A stretch of 64,000 nucleotides of DNA, taken from contig SVGP01000002.1 in assembly GCA_015056255.1 (NCBI GenBank), positions 1 through 64,000 on the forward strand, in the 5' to 3' direction. Positions 50,198 through 59,133 of this stretch are shown piece by piece. A program made the translations under genes and the position numbers. The notes beneath the pieces are model-generated. The model was not told the origin of the DNA. It saw only the letters and a list, made by a program, of their open reading frames with translations, and did no database searches. Origin of the DNA: Clostridiales bacterium. Its GTDB lineage: Bacteria; Bacillota; Clostridia; Christensenellales; Aristaeellaceae. Every line of letters starts with the position of its first letter. The stretch's first letter is position 1.

Positions 50198-50656
50198 ATG
50201 AAAACGATGAGACACGCCATGATCCTTGAAATCATAGAAGATAAGAACATTGAAACCCAGGAAGAGCTGGCGGAGGAATTGAGAAACCACGGCGTGAACG
50301 TTACGCAGGCTACGGTGTCCAGGGACATCAAGGAGCTTAGGCTCTTAAAGGTGCTTTCGGACAACGGCGGCTATCGCTATGCCACGGCGGAGCGCGCGGA
50401 AAAGGGCATCAACGACCGTTTCATCCGCATTTTCTCCGAATCCGTCATGTCCATTGCGGGTGCAGGCAACCTGATTGTGCTTAAGACGCTTTCTGCTTCC
50501 GCGCCGTCTGCCGCCGAGGCGATTGACGGGCTCAAGTGGCCGGAAATCATCGGCACGATCGCGGGCGACAATACAATTCTGGTCATCATCAAGAATATTG
50601 AGGATGTGGACGAGGTCATTGCGCGCTTCCGCGAGCTGATCGGAAACAGAATCTGA
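50198..50656 (+). CDS. argR: Arginine repressor
   Basis: This 152-residue regulator has a winged-helix DNA-binding domain (AMILEIIEDKNIETQEELAEELRNHGVNVTQATVSRDIKELRL) and a C-terminal arginine-binding, hexamer-forming domain (AAEAIDGLKWPEIIGTIAGDNTILVI). It controls arginine synthesis and catabolism genes elsewhere. AGGAGG lies nine bases before the ATG at 50198; a longer in-frame reading upstream is not supported. It precedes recN, as in Bacillus. Confidence 0.96.
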   Translation: MKTMRHAMILEIIEDKNIETQEELAEELRNHGVNVTQATVSRDIKELRLLKVLSDNGGYRYATAERAEKGINDRFIRIFSESVMSIAGAGNLIVLKTLSASAPSAAEAIDGLKWPEIIGTIAGDNTILVIIKNIEDVDEVIARFRELIGNRI

Positions 50657-50685
50657 TTACAAAAAGAGTAAGACGGAAAAATGAT

Positions 50686-52386
50686 ATGCTGCTTGAGCTG
50701 AATATTCAAAATATTGCCTTGATTGAACGCCTCCGGATTGAATTTGGCCGGGGGCTTCATGTGCTGACCGGCGAAACCGGCGCGGGCAAATCCATCGTTG
50801 TGGACTGCGTAAACCTTGCTCTGGGCTTAAGAGCTGATAGGGATCTTGTCAGAACCGGCGAAGAAAAGGCATCTGTGCGCGCCCTTTTCGACATATCGGA
50901 AAATCCGGATGCGGAAAACTATCTCTCCTCCCTTGGCGTTGACGTGGAGGATGGGCTGGTGGAAGTGTCGCGAGAAATATCCAGAAGCGGGAAAAACGTC
51001 TGCCGCGTAAACGGCGCGATGCTGACGCTTTCAAGCCTCAGACAGTTTACTTCCATGCTTGTGGACATCCACGGGCAGCATGAGCATCAGCAGCTGATGG
51101 ACAGCGAAAAGCATCTGTCGTTTCTGGACGCGTATGCGGGCGAAATGCTTAAGCCGTATCTGGATGAAGTCAAGCGCGCGCATGAAGCGTATGCCCAGAC
51201 CAGCAGGGAGCTTAACAGGCTCAGCATGGACGAAGCCGAGCGGGAACGCAGAATCGACAGCCTCACCTTCCAGCACCGGGAAATCGCGGGCGCGAAGCTG
51301 AAGGCGGACGAGGAAGATGCGCTGATCTCCAAAAACCGCATTTATGAAAACGCTGAGAAGCTGTCCGGCCATCTCAGAACCGCCTATGAGCGCGTTTACG
51401 CCGGCGGCAAGAGCATCAGCGCGCAGGAAAGCCTGAAGCGCGCCATGGACGCAATGGGCGCGATCAGCGATATCGACGAAAAATATAAAAACCTCCATTC
51501 ACGCCTGGAGGAGGCTTATTACGCGGTTTCCGACATCGGGTACGAACTTCAGGATGCGTCCGAAGAAATGGAATTTGATCCCGCAGAGGCCGAAAAAGTG
51601 GCTGACAGGCTGGATCTTATCCAAAAGCTCAAGCGTAAATATGGACCAGAGCTTAAGGACGTAATTGAATACGGCAAAAAGGCGGCGGAGGAGCTTAAAA
51701 AGCTCGAAGGCGCGCTGGATACGAAGCAGGAGCTTATGGATACGCTGAAGGCGCAGAAAAAGGCGCTGAAAATCGCCTGCGACGCGCTTTCTGACGTACG
51801 AAAGGAAAAGGCCGAGCAATTGGCCAGGGCGGTTATAGAGCAGCTTAAAGACCTTGGAATGGGCAGAACGCGTTTCGAAGCGAAATTCGAGACGCTCGAA
51901 AAGCCCGAAGCGAGCGGACAGGACAAAATGGAATTCATGATTTCGCCCAACCCCGGCGAGCCTTTGCGCCCGCTGACGGCGATTGCATCGGGCGGCGAAA
52001 TTTCTCGCATTATGCTTGCGCTTAAGGCGATTACCGCCGAAACCGAGGGCGTGGACACGATGATCTTCGATGAAATCGATACCGGCATTTCCGGCCGAAT
52101 GGCGCAGACTGTGGGCGAAAAGATGTGCATGCTCGGAAAGATGCGCCAAGTCATCTGCGTGACCCACCTTGCGCAGATTGCTGCGCTGGGCGATCATCAG
52201 TATCTGGTGGAAAAAACGGTCGAGGGTGAGAAAACGGGTTCGACGGTCAGAAAGCTTTCGGAGGAAGGCAGAATTTCCGAGATCGCCCGCATGGTCGGCG
52301 GCGCGGATGAGGGCGAAAGCAGTAAGGCGCATGCCAGAAACATGCTTAATGCTGCTAACGCGCTTAAAAGGAAACGCTTTGAATAG
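50686..52386 (+). CDS. recN: DNA repair protein RecN
   Basis: This 566-residue SMC-like ATPase acts in double-strand-break repair. The Walker A motif GETGAGKS is near residue 30. A long coiled coil with a central turn runs through about 160-360. The signature and Walker B part reads ASGGEISRIMLALKAI, DTMIFDEIDTGISG and CVTHLAQIAALGDHQYLVEK. The length is normal for the family. It is transcribed with argR and followed by the spoIIP-like gene. Confidence 0.97.
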   Translation: MLLELNIQNIALIERLRIEFGRGLHVLTGETGAGKSIVVDCVNLALGLRADRDLVRTGEEKASVRALFDISENPDAENYLSSLGVDVEDGLVEVSREISRSGKNVCRVNGAMLTLSSLRQFTSMLVDIHGQHEHQQLMDSEKHLSFLDAYAGEMLKPYLDEVKRAHEAYAQTSRELNRLSMDEAERERRIDSLTFQHREIAGAKLKADEEDALISKNRIYENAEKLSGHLRTAYERVYAGGKSISAQESLKRAMDAMGAISDIDEKYKNLHSRLEEAYYAVSDIGYELQDASEEMEFDPAEAEKVADRLDLIQKLKRKYGPELKDVIEYGKKAAEELKKLEGALDTKQELMDTLKAQKKALKIACDALSDVRKEKAEQLARAVIEQLKDLGMGRTRFEAKFETLEKPEASGQDKMEFMISPNPGEPLRPLTAIASGGEISRIMLALKAITAETEGVDTMIFDEIDTGISGRMAQTVGEKMCMLGKMRQVICVTHLAQIAALGDHQYLVEKTVEGEKTGSTVRKLSEEGRISEIARMVGGADEGESSKAHARNMLNAANALKRKRFE

Positions 52387-52414
52387 GGAATAGCCGGACG
52401 CCTTTCGGAATAGA

Positions 52415-53314
52415 ATGAAGCAAAACGATTCCGGAAGGGATGTGAATGGGATGGTTCGCATTCATGTGGTTCGCGCGTCGCATTTGATATTGGGCGCGCT
52501 TGCGGCGGTTTTGCTGATTGCACTGCTGCTGATTGCGTTCATGGGATTTTCAGGTAAAAGTGATACCAACGAAAACGGCATACAAAAAGCAATTTGGGAA
52601 GCGGAGGCAGTGAGCGTCTCCGCTTCCGCCATTTTTGCACCGCCTGACGGGGACGAAATTCAGGTTGAAGTTGTTAAAAGCAGCCGCGAGCCCATTAGAA
52701 TTCTCATCTACCACACGCATACGCACGAGGCCTATCAGAAAAAAGCGGAGGACGAGTATGTCGAGACCTCGTCATGGCGCACGAAAAACAATAAGTACAA
52801 TATCGTGCGTGTTGGCGAAGAGCTTTCAAATCTTCTGACGGAAAAGGGCTTTATAGTCATTCACGATACAACCGATCATGAGCTGACTGAATTGTCCACG
52901 GCCTACACGCGCTCGCTTGAAACCATTCAAAAATATGAAGGGCAAATCGACGTATTGATCGACCTTCACAGAGATGCATATTACAAGGATTCAAGCGGGA
53001 ATCCATTCAGCCTAAAAACCGATTCCGGCGACTATGCGCGCCTGATGTGCCTTGTCGGAAACGGGAAAGGATTTTCAGATGAGATGTATTATACGGAAAA
53101 TTATGCGCTTGCAACCCTTTTAACGGGCGAAATCAATCAGGCGATTCCGGGCCTTTGCAGGCCGGTCATGGTGAAGGACGGAAGATATAACCAGCATTTG
53201 TGCGATAAATCACTGCTTATCGAGGTAGGGCACAATCAAAACAGCATCGAGCAGGCGTTAAGTGCGATGGAGCCTCTTGCGGATGCGCTTGAGAAGGTGC
53301 TTTGTGAGCCATAG
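52415..53314 (+). CDS. spoIIP: Stage II sporulation protein P-like cell-wall hydrolase
   Basis: This 299-residue protein has one membrane helix (about 24-46) and an extracellular amidase domain. Zn-ligand regions are visible in RILIYHTHTHEAY, the DLHRDAYY strand and LIEVGHNQNS, as in SpoIIP, which degrades septal peptidoglycan during engulfment together with SpoIID. In Bacillus the gene after recN is spoIVB; a SpoIIP-like protein here is a difference in gene order. Starts at 52415 or 52451 (after GGAAGGG) are both possible. Confidence 0.88.
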   Translation: MKQNDSGRDVNGMVRIHVVRASHLILGALAAVLLIALLLIAFMGFSGKSDTNENGIQKAIWEAEAVSVSASAIFAPPDGDEIQVEVVKSSREPIRILIYHTHTHEAYQKKAEDEYVETSSWRTKNNKYNIVRVGEELSNLLTEKGFIVIHDTTDHELTELSTAYTRSLETIQKYEGQIDVLIDLHRDAYYKDSSGNPFSLKTDSGDYARLMCLVGNGKGFSDEMYYTENYALATLLTGEINQAIPGLCRPVMVKDGRYNQHLCDKSLLIEVGHNQNSIEQALSAMEPLADALEKVLCEP

Positions 53315-53315
53315 A

Positions 53316-53352
53316 AAAAAAGGGCTGACCTATAAAAGGGCAGCTCCTTTTC
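53316..53352. terminator. Terminator between convergent spoIIP and P-II genes
   Basis: AAAAAGGGCTG pairs with CAGCTCCTTTT (one G-U and one bulge). T tails occur on both strands, the stronger one reading left. Confidence 0.65.
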
Positions 53353-53362
53353 ATATCTGAGA

Positions 53363-54043
53363 TCAGATTTCAGCTTCTTCGTTTCTTGAATGCAGGCCCT
53401 GCACTTCGGAAACAGGCAGAGAGAAGCAGATAGCGCCAGCCGGGGTTCCGGGCCCGGCTTTTTCGATGATGGATTTCATGATTGCGCTCTTGATTTCGCG
53501 TTTAGCCACGATCAAAACAACGTCGCGCTCGCTGGTCAAGGTGATGCCCATGAATTTTTCAGCTTCCTTGACGCCAGTGCCCTTTGCGGTCATGACGGTT
53601 CCGCCAGTGGCGCCTGCGCTTCTTGCTGCAACCATAACCATGTCGGAATGGCCTTCGTTCAGAATAACATAAATCAGCTCATGGTCGAAGGACATTTTAA
53701 CGGCTTCGTTTGAGGGATTGGAGTTTTCGGTAAGGTATGCCATGGTTCGGCCTCCTCCTATGCTTTTAATCGGAATGGAAAGCATGATGCCGTTGCCGGG
53801 AATATCGACAAACAGGCGGATTTTGGATGCGCGCATAAGGCGCTGGGTTTTTTCCGTATCGGCTACGGCGCACATTACGGCTTTTTCGGTTGCGGCAAGG
53901 CCGTACAGGGACAAATGTTCGTCTGTTGCGGTGCCGCGTCCAAGACTGATCAGGGAGAGGGGAATTTTTAGATTATCGGTGATTTGCTCGAGCAGATCGC
54001 GCTTATCGCGGTCAACAATGGCCATAACAAGATTTAGAAGCAT
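53363..54043 (-). CDS. Tandem P-II-like signalling protein
   Basis: This 226-residue cytoplasmic protein is made of two P-II/GlnB-like ferredoxin folds, at about 1-100 and 118-215. Each starts with a hydrophobic strand (LNLVMAIVDRDKRDLLEQI; HELIYVILNEGHSDMVMVAA) and ends with a basic helix and strand. The second contains the ATP-site-like ARSAGATGGTVMTAKGTG. The T-loop Tyr of GlnB is not present. The gene starts two bases before the end of the DUF1538 gene's downstream side, in the same operon, so it probably regulates that membrane protein. An ATG 13 codons upstream is less likely than 54043, which follows GGGAGGT. Confidence 0.85.
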   Translation of the reverse strand: MLLNLVMAIVDRDKRDLLEQITDNLKIPLSLISLGRGTATDEHLSLYGLAATEKAVMCAVADTEKTQRLMRASKIRLFVDIPGNGIMLSIPIKSIGGGRTMAYLTENSNPSNEAVKMSFDHELIYVILNEGHSDMVMVAARSAGATGGTVMTAKGTGVKEAEKFMGITLTSERDVVLIVAKREIKSAIMKSIIEKAGPGTPAGAICFSLPVSEVQGLHSRNEEAEI

Positions 54044-54044
54044 A

Positions 54045-55565
54045 TTATACCTCCCAAAGCTCGATGATTTCGTCGTCTGCATACGAAATTTCGACGGGTT
54101 TTGCGGCGGAGCGGGTCTTGATGACGTAGATCAGGCCCATCAGCTGAATGGATAAAAGCGGCATCATGGCGACCAGCGCGACCAGACCGAAGGCGTCTGT
54201 CATAATGTTTCCGCCAATGGTGGAGCATGCGCCCATGGCGAAGGGCAGCATGAAGGTTGCAGTAAGGGGGCCGGAGGCAACGCCGCCGGAGTCAAACGCA
54301 ATAGCGGTGAATGTCGGGGGGACGAAGAACGCCAGAATCAGCGCAATGGCGTAGCCGGGAACGATGATGTACAGGATGTTCATGCCCGTAACCACGCGCA
54401 GCATGGCAAGGCCGTTGGCAAGTGCGATAGCGATGGCAAGGGAATAGTTCATAGCCTTTGCGGAAATTGCGCCGGCGCTTAATTCCTCGACTTGCTTATT
54501 CAATACTGCAACAGCGGGTTCTGCATTGATGATGAACCAGCCCATGATCATGGAAATCGGAATCAAAAGGAATTTAAGATGCGGCTCAGCGAGCTTCTGA
54601 CCAAGCACGTGACCCAGTGATGAGAAGCCGACATTGACTGCCAGAAGGAACAGCACAAGACCAACACATGTAACCAGAAGGCCCAATACAATTCGAAGGA
54701 AGGGAACTTTTCTGAGCTTTAATGATACAAAATGGAAAATGAGGAAGAAAATTACGATGGGAAGGAGTGCGATTACAACTTCGAAAATATAGGTGGGGAG
54801 TGAAGACAGATAGTGCTTTCCGAGTCCAACGGTGGTTTCGTGCGCGTGGATAACGGAAGCTGCCGCGGCATCGGGCGCATCTTTATAGATGAAGCTTAAA
54901 AGCAGCACGGCGAGAATCGGACCAATGGAGCACAACGCGACCAGACCAAAGGAGTCCATCTGCGCGTTTTCGTCGCTTCGTATGGAGGCGACGCCGACGC
55001 CCAGCGCGAGGATGAAGGGAACGGTCATGGGACCGGTGGTTACGCCGCCGGAGTCAAAGGCAACGGATAAATAATCAGGATCGGTAATGAAGGCAAGAAT
55101 AAATACGATGACATAAAGCGCCATCAAGAGCCATCGAAGCGGAATCTTGAAAAGAATGCGCAGCATGCTGACCATCAGGAAGAGGCCTACGCCAATGGCT
55201 ACAGTGATGATGAGAACAACGGTATTGATGTTGGGAACATTTGCTGCAAGTACCTGAAGATCTGGCTCGGCTATGGTGATGGCGATACCCAAAAGAAGAC
55301 TCACCGATAAAATGATCTTGAGGTTTTTGGTTTTCGTCAGGTGAGAGCCAATCTGCGTGCCGATCTGAGTCATGGAGACTTCGCTTCCAACGGTGAAAAG
55401 CCCCACGCCGATGGTCAGGAGCACTGCGCCCAAAAGGAACGACAAAAGCAAATCCGGCGATACGGGAACGACGGTGAGCGACAGAGCAAGCACAATGACC
55501 ACAATCGGGATAACCGACAGGGCGGCTTCTTTGAATTTTTCGTAGAATACTTTGCGGTGGGACAA
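54045..55565 (-). CDS. DUF1538 family membrane transporter-like protein
   Basis: This 506-residue protein has about 12-14 membrane helices and is made of two DUF1538 repeats. Each repeat has a GxFTVGSEVSMTQIG-like or equivalent block and the signature AFDSGGVTTGPMTVPFILALGVG (first) or AFDSGGVASGPLTATFMLPFAMG (second). DUF1538 proteins are predicted transporters and are often next to P-II genes, as here; the substrate is unknown. The start is TTG, six bases after AAAGGAGA. No recognisable riboswitch was seen in the 180-base upstream gap. Confidence 0.9.
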   Translation of the reverse strand: MSHRKVFYEKFKEAALSVIPIVVIVLALSLTVVPVSPDLLLSFLLGAVLLTIGVGLFTVGSEVSMTQIGTQIGSHLTKTKNLKIILSVSLLLGIAITIAEPDLQVLAANVPNINTVVLIITVAIGVGLFLMVSMLRILFKIPLRWLLMALYVIVFILAFITDPDYLSVAFDSGGVTTGPMTVPFILALGVGVASIRSDENAQMDSFGLVALCSIGPILAVLLLSFIYKDAPDAAAASVIHAHETTVGLGKHYLSSLPTYIFEVVIALLPIVIFFLIFHFVSLKLRKVPFLRIVLGLLVTCVGLVLFLLAVNVGFSSLGHVLGQKLAEPHLKFLLIPISMIMGWFIINAEPAVAVLNKQVEELSAGAISAKAMNYSLAIAIALANGLAMLRVVTGMNILYIIVPGYAIALILAFFVPPTFTAIAFDSGGVASGPLTATFMLPFAMGACSTIGGNIMTDAFGLVALVAMMPLLSIQLMGLIYVIKTRSAAKPVEISYADDEIIELWEV

Positions 55566-55735
55566 CGCGAATCTCCTTTCTCCGATGACGCAATAGCGAA
55601 CGGCTGCAGAATGTATGCTTAATCCGTATTCGACACGCCTTAACCGGATTCCTTCCCAAAAAACAATATATTAATAGGAAGAAAAAATTTTTTATAATTA
55701 TGACTGTTTTGGTCGGAAATATGACGGACACAAAG

Positions 55736-55765
55736 AAAAAACGCCCTTTAATCAGGCGTTTTTCG
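55736..55765. terminator. Terminator after the phosphodiesterase gene
   Basis: AAAAAACGCC pairs with GGCGTTTTT across a TTTAATCA-like loop, with T runs on both strands. It ends the leftward GNAT-EamA-acyltransferase-phosphodiesterase operon. Confidence 0.85.
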
Positions 55766-55775
55766 CATATTATTC

Positions 55776-56549
55776 TTAGCAAAGGGGTTTGCCTTCCCAT
55801 TCTTTAGCAAAGGAAACGTTTAAAAGCTTTGAAACGGTGGGCGCGATATCCTTGATGGATACATTTTCAATTTCCTTGTTCTTTTCAAATTCGGGGCCCG
55901 AAATCAGAACGGGAATGGTCATGTCTTCAGGAAGATCCGACCCGTGACTTCTGTCGTGTCCGCCGTGGTCGGCGACGACGATCAGCGTATAGTTTTCAGG
56001 CAGACTTTCGTGAATCCGCTGAATGCACGTAAAAGCTTTGTTTACGCATCCCAGATACGTTTCGCTCATCCATCCCTTGGAATGTCCGCCGACTTCGTCT
56101 GTTTCTCCAAGATAAACAAACGTGAAATCCGGGTCTTCCCTCTTGATGTAGTCGATTGCGATCTCGGTGATTTTGGTGTCGGTGTCTTCCTGCTTGTGCT
56201 GATTGATGCACATGTAGGTGTGAAGATGATCGGGACGGGAAAGATCGCGAAGCTCTTCCCAGGTATTGAAAAACGCGCACTTTTTTTCGAATTTGTCCAG
56301 ACGATCAAAAAGACCTTCGATCGGGCGCACCTGAGGAACATAGGTATTGGTGGTTACGCCATGACGGTCCGGATCAACCGAGTGGAAAAGCGACATGTGG
56401 CAGGGAAGAGTCACAGAGGGCATGACCGTCTGAGCGCTTAACGACCATGTGGAAAGGGACATAAGCGTTTTTACGTAATCGTGACCGCAATTCAAAACGC
56501 CGTCGGGGCGCATGCCGTCAACCAGCACCAACACTACCTTGTTCTCCAT
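55776..56549 (-). CDS. Alkaline phosphatase superfamily phosphodiesterase
   Basis: This 257-residue cytoplasmic protein is of the type I phosphodiesterase/nucleotide pyrophosphatase group. The metal Asp lies in LVLVDGMRPDG, the nucleophile Thr in MPSVTLPCHMSLFH, and later ligands in YLGETDEVGGHS and VADHGGHDRSHG. It is smaller than secreted NPPs and lacks a signal peptide. Relatives cleave phosphodiesters or phosphonates; the substrate is unknown. AGGAGGT precedes the ATG. It is last in a four-gene operon. Confidence 0.9.
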   Translation of the reverse strand: MENKVVLVLVDGMRPDGVLNCGHDYVKTLMSLSTWSLSAQTVMPSVTLPCHMSLFHSVDPDRHGVTTNTYVPQVRPIEGLFDRLDKFEKKCAFFNTWEELRDLSRPDHLHTYMCINQHKQEDTDTKITEIAIDYIKREDPDFTFVYLGETDEVGGHSKGWMSETYLGCVNKAFTCIQRIHESLPENYTLIVVADHGGHDRSHGSDLPEDMTIPVLISGPEFEKNKEIENVSIKDIAPTVSKLLNVSFAKEWEGKPLC

Positions 56550-56583
56550 TTGAATTGACCTCCTATGAAGCGTTTTATTTATT

Positions 56584-57630
56584 TTATGAAGCGTTTGATT
56601 TGTTGCTTTTTCCGATCATGATGGGCGCAAAATTTTCCAATATCTTTCCGGCTGCAATACACATAGCGCAGCTTGCAAAGGAAACCAGTATCGCCGTCAG
56701 CGTGTGAAGAATGCCCGTTTTTTCGAAAAGAGGCGAAAGCGCGATCTGGAAAAACACGATGGGGAATTTGTGCATAAGGAGAATGGGCAGCGTGTTTTTT
56801 CCAATAAAGCTCAAAATGCGCGAGGATACGCGCTTGAAGATCATGAAAATCCCGGTGACGGACAAAAATGCGGAACCATAGAACACAGTGATTTTTCCGT
56901 AGGACGAAAGAAAATAATTGACGCGGCAGTTCATAAAGAGCGCCGGAATTGCGCCGCACACAATAAGCAGAACGGATACAGCCCACTTTTTCAAAGAAGG
57001 CGATGAAGTTTTGAAATCCGCTTCCCGCTGACACGCGCCGAACACAAAAAACGGCATCAGAAATACGCTGGACTCCAGATGGAAAGGAAGCGCGCGCACG
57101 CGGAAGACAAAATAATCGAGATAGGGAAGGATAAAAGCGGAAAAAACGAGTGGCAGAAGATAAAACTTGCTTTTCTTCATGCATCTTTTCAAGAATCCGC
57201 TGACCGGATAAAACAGAAGCTGCGTTACAAACATACACGGCAAAAACCAAAGCGGCACATTCCACTTCATGTAGCCTTCAACCGCGCTTGCGTACAGCAT
57301 GCCGAATACATTTTTGTATACCTCCTTGTGCTTTATGGCAACGTCAAGCGCATCGGAAGCAAACGCGCCCAATAATGTGAAAATGAAGATGCTGATGAGC
57401 GCAAAAATGTAATAGGGAATCATTAGGGACGTAAACTTCTTCTTCAAAAAGACTTTGAAACCATCCTTGCCGCATGAAAACAAATAGCCGGACAGAAAGA
57501 AAAACGCCGCTACGTGAAACGAATACACATAGTGCTTAAGAGGGTCGCCGTTTGACGCGGTATGGCCGTAGACGATCATGAGGATGAGCGCGCCCCTGAG
57601 CGCGTCCGCCCACTGAATGCGTTTTTCCAT
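56584..57630 (-). CDS. Acyltransferase family 3 membrane protein
   Basis: This 348-residue protein with about ten membrane helices belongs to the OafA/NodX/WecH acyltransferase-3 family. The start RIQWADALRGALILMIVYGHTA carries the catalytic His region, and FFFLSGYLFS and LWFLPCMFVTQLL follow family positions. Such enzymes O-acetylate or acylate surface sugars or other small molecules. AGGAGGAAAG precedes the ATG. The target cannot be read from the context. Confidence 0.9.
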   Translation of the reverse strand: MEKRIQWADALRGALILMIVYGHTASNGDPLKHYVYSFHVAAFFFLSGYLFSCGKDGFKVFLKKKFTSLMIPYYIFALISIFIFTLLGAFASDALDVAIKHKEVYKNVFGMLYASAVEGYMKWNVPLWFLPCMFVTQLLFYPVSGFLKRCMKKSKFYLLPLVFSAFILPYLDYFVFRVRALPFHLESSVFLMPFFVFGACQREADFKTSSPSLKKWAVSVLLIVCGAIPALFMNCRVNYFLSSYGKITVFYGSAFLSVTGIFMIFKRVSSRILSFIGKNTLPILLMHKFPIVFFQIALSPLFEKTGILHTLTAILVSFASCAMCIAAGKILENFAPIMIGKSNKSNAS

Positions 57631-57673
57631 GCTTTCCTCCTGCTTTGATGTGCTTTATTTTCTGAGTCGGCGC

Positions 57674-58546
57674 TCAGCGCTTTTTCGGAAGGATTTCATT
57701 GATCAGGGTGAAAATCAATATCAGCGCGCCGCCCGCAATCTGAAGGGGCGTGATGGCTTCTTTCAGAATAGCGACCGACACAACGACGGAAATCAGGGGA
57801 TCGATGTAGCTTAAAATGGCGGCCTTTTGTCCCTCGAGTTCTTTAAGCGAAGAAAAATACAGGATGTAGGCTACGCCCGTGTGAACGAGGCCGACGGTCA
57901 GAAGGCAGATAAAGCCCGTTGCATTTAATGTATGCACGTGGATGCCGCCTGTAAAAAGCACATAAGGAAGCACGACGACAATGGAGGACGCAAACTGATA
58001 AAATGTTCTGTGAATGCCGGACACGTCTTTAATGAATTTGTTTAACAGGATAACGGTCGAATAGAAAACCGCTGCGCCGAGACCAAACAAAACGCCCGTT
58101 ATGTCGCTTTTGCCTTCGCCCAGCCCGGAAACTCCGATGATGAGCACAAGGCCGACGGTGGACATGATAAAGCAGAGAACCTGCATTTTTGTTAGCTTTT
58201 CCTTAAAAAGAACGGGGCACAGGGCGGTTACGATGACGGGGGCGAAATAGTAGCTGAGGGTTGCAACGGAAACGGAGGTGTAGGTGTACGCCTCAAAAAG
58301 CAGAATCCAGTTTATGCCCATCGCCGCGCCGGATAAAAAGAGAACCGGCAGCGATTTTTTGATTGAACGAACCGGCAGCGGGTTTTTGGTGGCGATCAGA
58401 TATCCGCCGATCAAGATAAGCGCAAGTACCGCGCGAAACAGCGCGATTTCGCCGGAGGACAGGGAAATGGATTTGACAAACAGGGAAATTGTTCCGAAAA
58501 TCGCCATGGAAAGGGCGAGCAGAAGTTCATTTTTACGCACGTGCAT
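57674..58546 (-). CDS. EamA/DMT family transporter
   Basis: This 290-residue protein has ten membrane helices in two EamA repeats (MAIFGTISLFVKSISLSSGEIALFRAVLALI and the second LGAAVFYSTVILLNKFI). It belongs to the drug/metabolite transporter superfamily, which exports amino acids or other metabolites. The ending SYIDPLISVVVSVAILKEAITPLQIAGGALILIF is typical. It lies 16 bases downstream of the GNAT gene. Confidence 0.94.
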   Translation of the reverse strand: MHVRKNELLLALSMAIFGTISLFVKSISLSSGEIALFRAVLALILIGGYLIATKNPLPVRSIKKSLPVLFLSGAAMGINWILLFEAYTYTSVSVATLSYYFAPVIVTALCPVLFKEKLTKMQVLCFIMSTVGLVLIIGVSGLGEGKSDITGVLFGLGAAVFYSTVILLNKFIKDVSGIHRTFYQFASSIVVVLPYVLFTGGIHVHTLNATGFICLLTVGLVHTGVAYILYFSSLKELEGQKAAILSYIDPLISVVVSVAILKEAITPLQIAGGALILIFTLINEILPKKR

Positions 58547-58562
58547 TTTCTTCCTCTCATAT

Positions 58563-58994
58563 TTATACGGTAAATGGCGTCCAGTGAACGCGACTGAATA
58601 CCATCACATCGCTTGCATGTTCCATACCGAATTTTTCATAAAAGCCCACGGCGTTTTCGTTTGCGCAGGTGTAAACGATGATCTCCTCTTCGCCGCCCGC
58701 AAGCGTCAGCGCCTTTTTCATAAGCGCGTTGCCAATGCCTTTTTTTACATAATCCCGGTCTACGCCAAGGTCAGTGATAAACAGCCAGTAGGCAAAATCC
58801 GTGATGCCGAGAATTACGCCCACGAGAAGTCCGTCTTCGTTTCTTGCAGAAACGGAGATTGGCGCATTTTTTAATAAGCGTTCGATTCTCTCTTCAAAAC
58901 GCTCCTTCGGATACTGGCTGCCCAGATCCGTGCGTTTCAGAAAGGAAATGTATTCCTCTTTGGTAAGTCGTTCGGCGGTATAGGTGATGTTCAT
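58563..58994 (-). CDS. GNAT family N-acetyltransferase
   Basis: This 143-residue acetyl-CoA-dependent transferase has a recognisable core: LFITDLGVDRDYVKKGIGNALMKKAL (acetyl-CoA loop, with K-G-I-G in place of G-x-G), then IIVYTCANENAVGFYEKFGMEHA. A TTG directly before the ATG is in frame; GGAAGTGA spacing favours the ATG at 58994. It is first in the leftward operon. The acceptor is unknown. Confidence 0.93.
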   Translation of the reverse strand: MNITYTAERLTKEEYISFLKRTDLGSQYPKERFEERIERLLKNAPISVSARNEDGLLVGVILGITDFAYWLFITDLGVDRDYVKKGIGNALMKKALTLAGGEEEIIVYTCANENAVGFYEKFGMEHASDVMVFSRVHWTPFTV

Positions 58995-59015
58995 CAAGTC
59001 ACTTCCTTTTCAATG

Positions 59016-59044
59016 ATTATAACACGTTTGTTTTAACGCTTCAA
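59016..59044 (-). promoter_or_regulatory. Promoter of the GNAT-EamA-acyltransferase-phosphodiesterase operon
   Basis: Reading leftward, TTGAAG (59039-59044) and TATAAT (59016-59021) are 17 bases apart, 22 bases before the ATG. Confidence 0.8.
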
Positions 59045-59069
59045 GGCGCAAGTGAAAACAGAAAAACGC

Positions 59070-59098
59070 TTGATGATTAACTTTTCGGGTGCTATAAT
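59070..59098 (+). promoter_or_regulatory. Promoter of the M28 peptidase-ClC operon
   Basis: TTGATG (59070-59075) and TATAAT (59093-59098) are 17 bases apart, 36 bases before the peptidase ATG, and divergent from the GNAT promoter. Confidence 0.82.
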
Positions 59099-59133
59099 AT
59101 CGCGGTAAAAATGCGCGCAGGGAGGCAAAAGCA

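Noticed and set aside
55566-55735. Possible riboswitch in the DUF1538 leader.
   Set aside because: The leader has small inverted repeats and AT-rich stretches but none of the conserved cores I know (for example ydaO, yybP, glutamine or fluoride classes) could be recognised.
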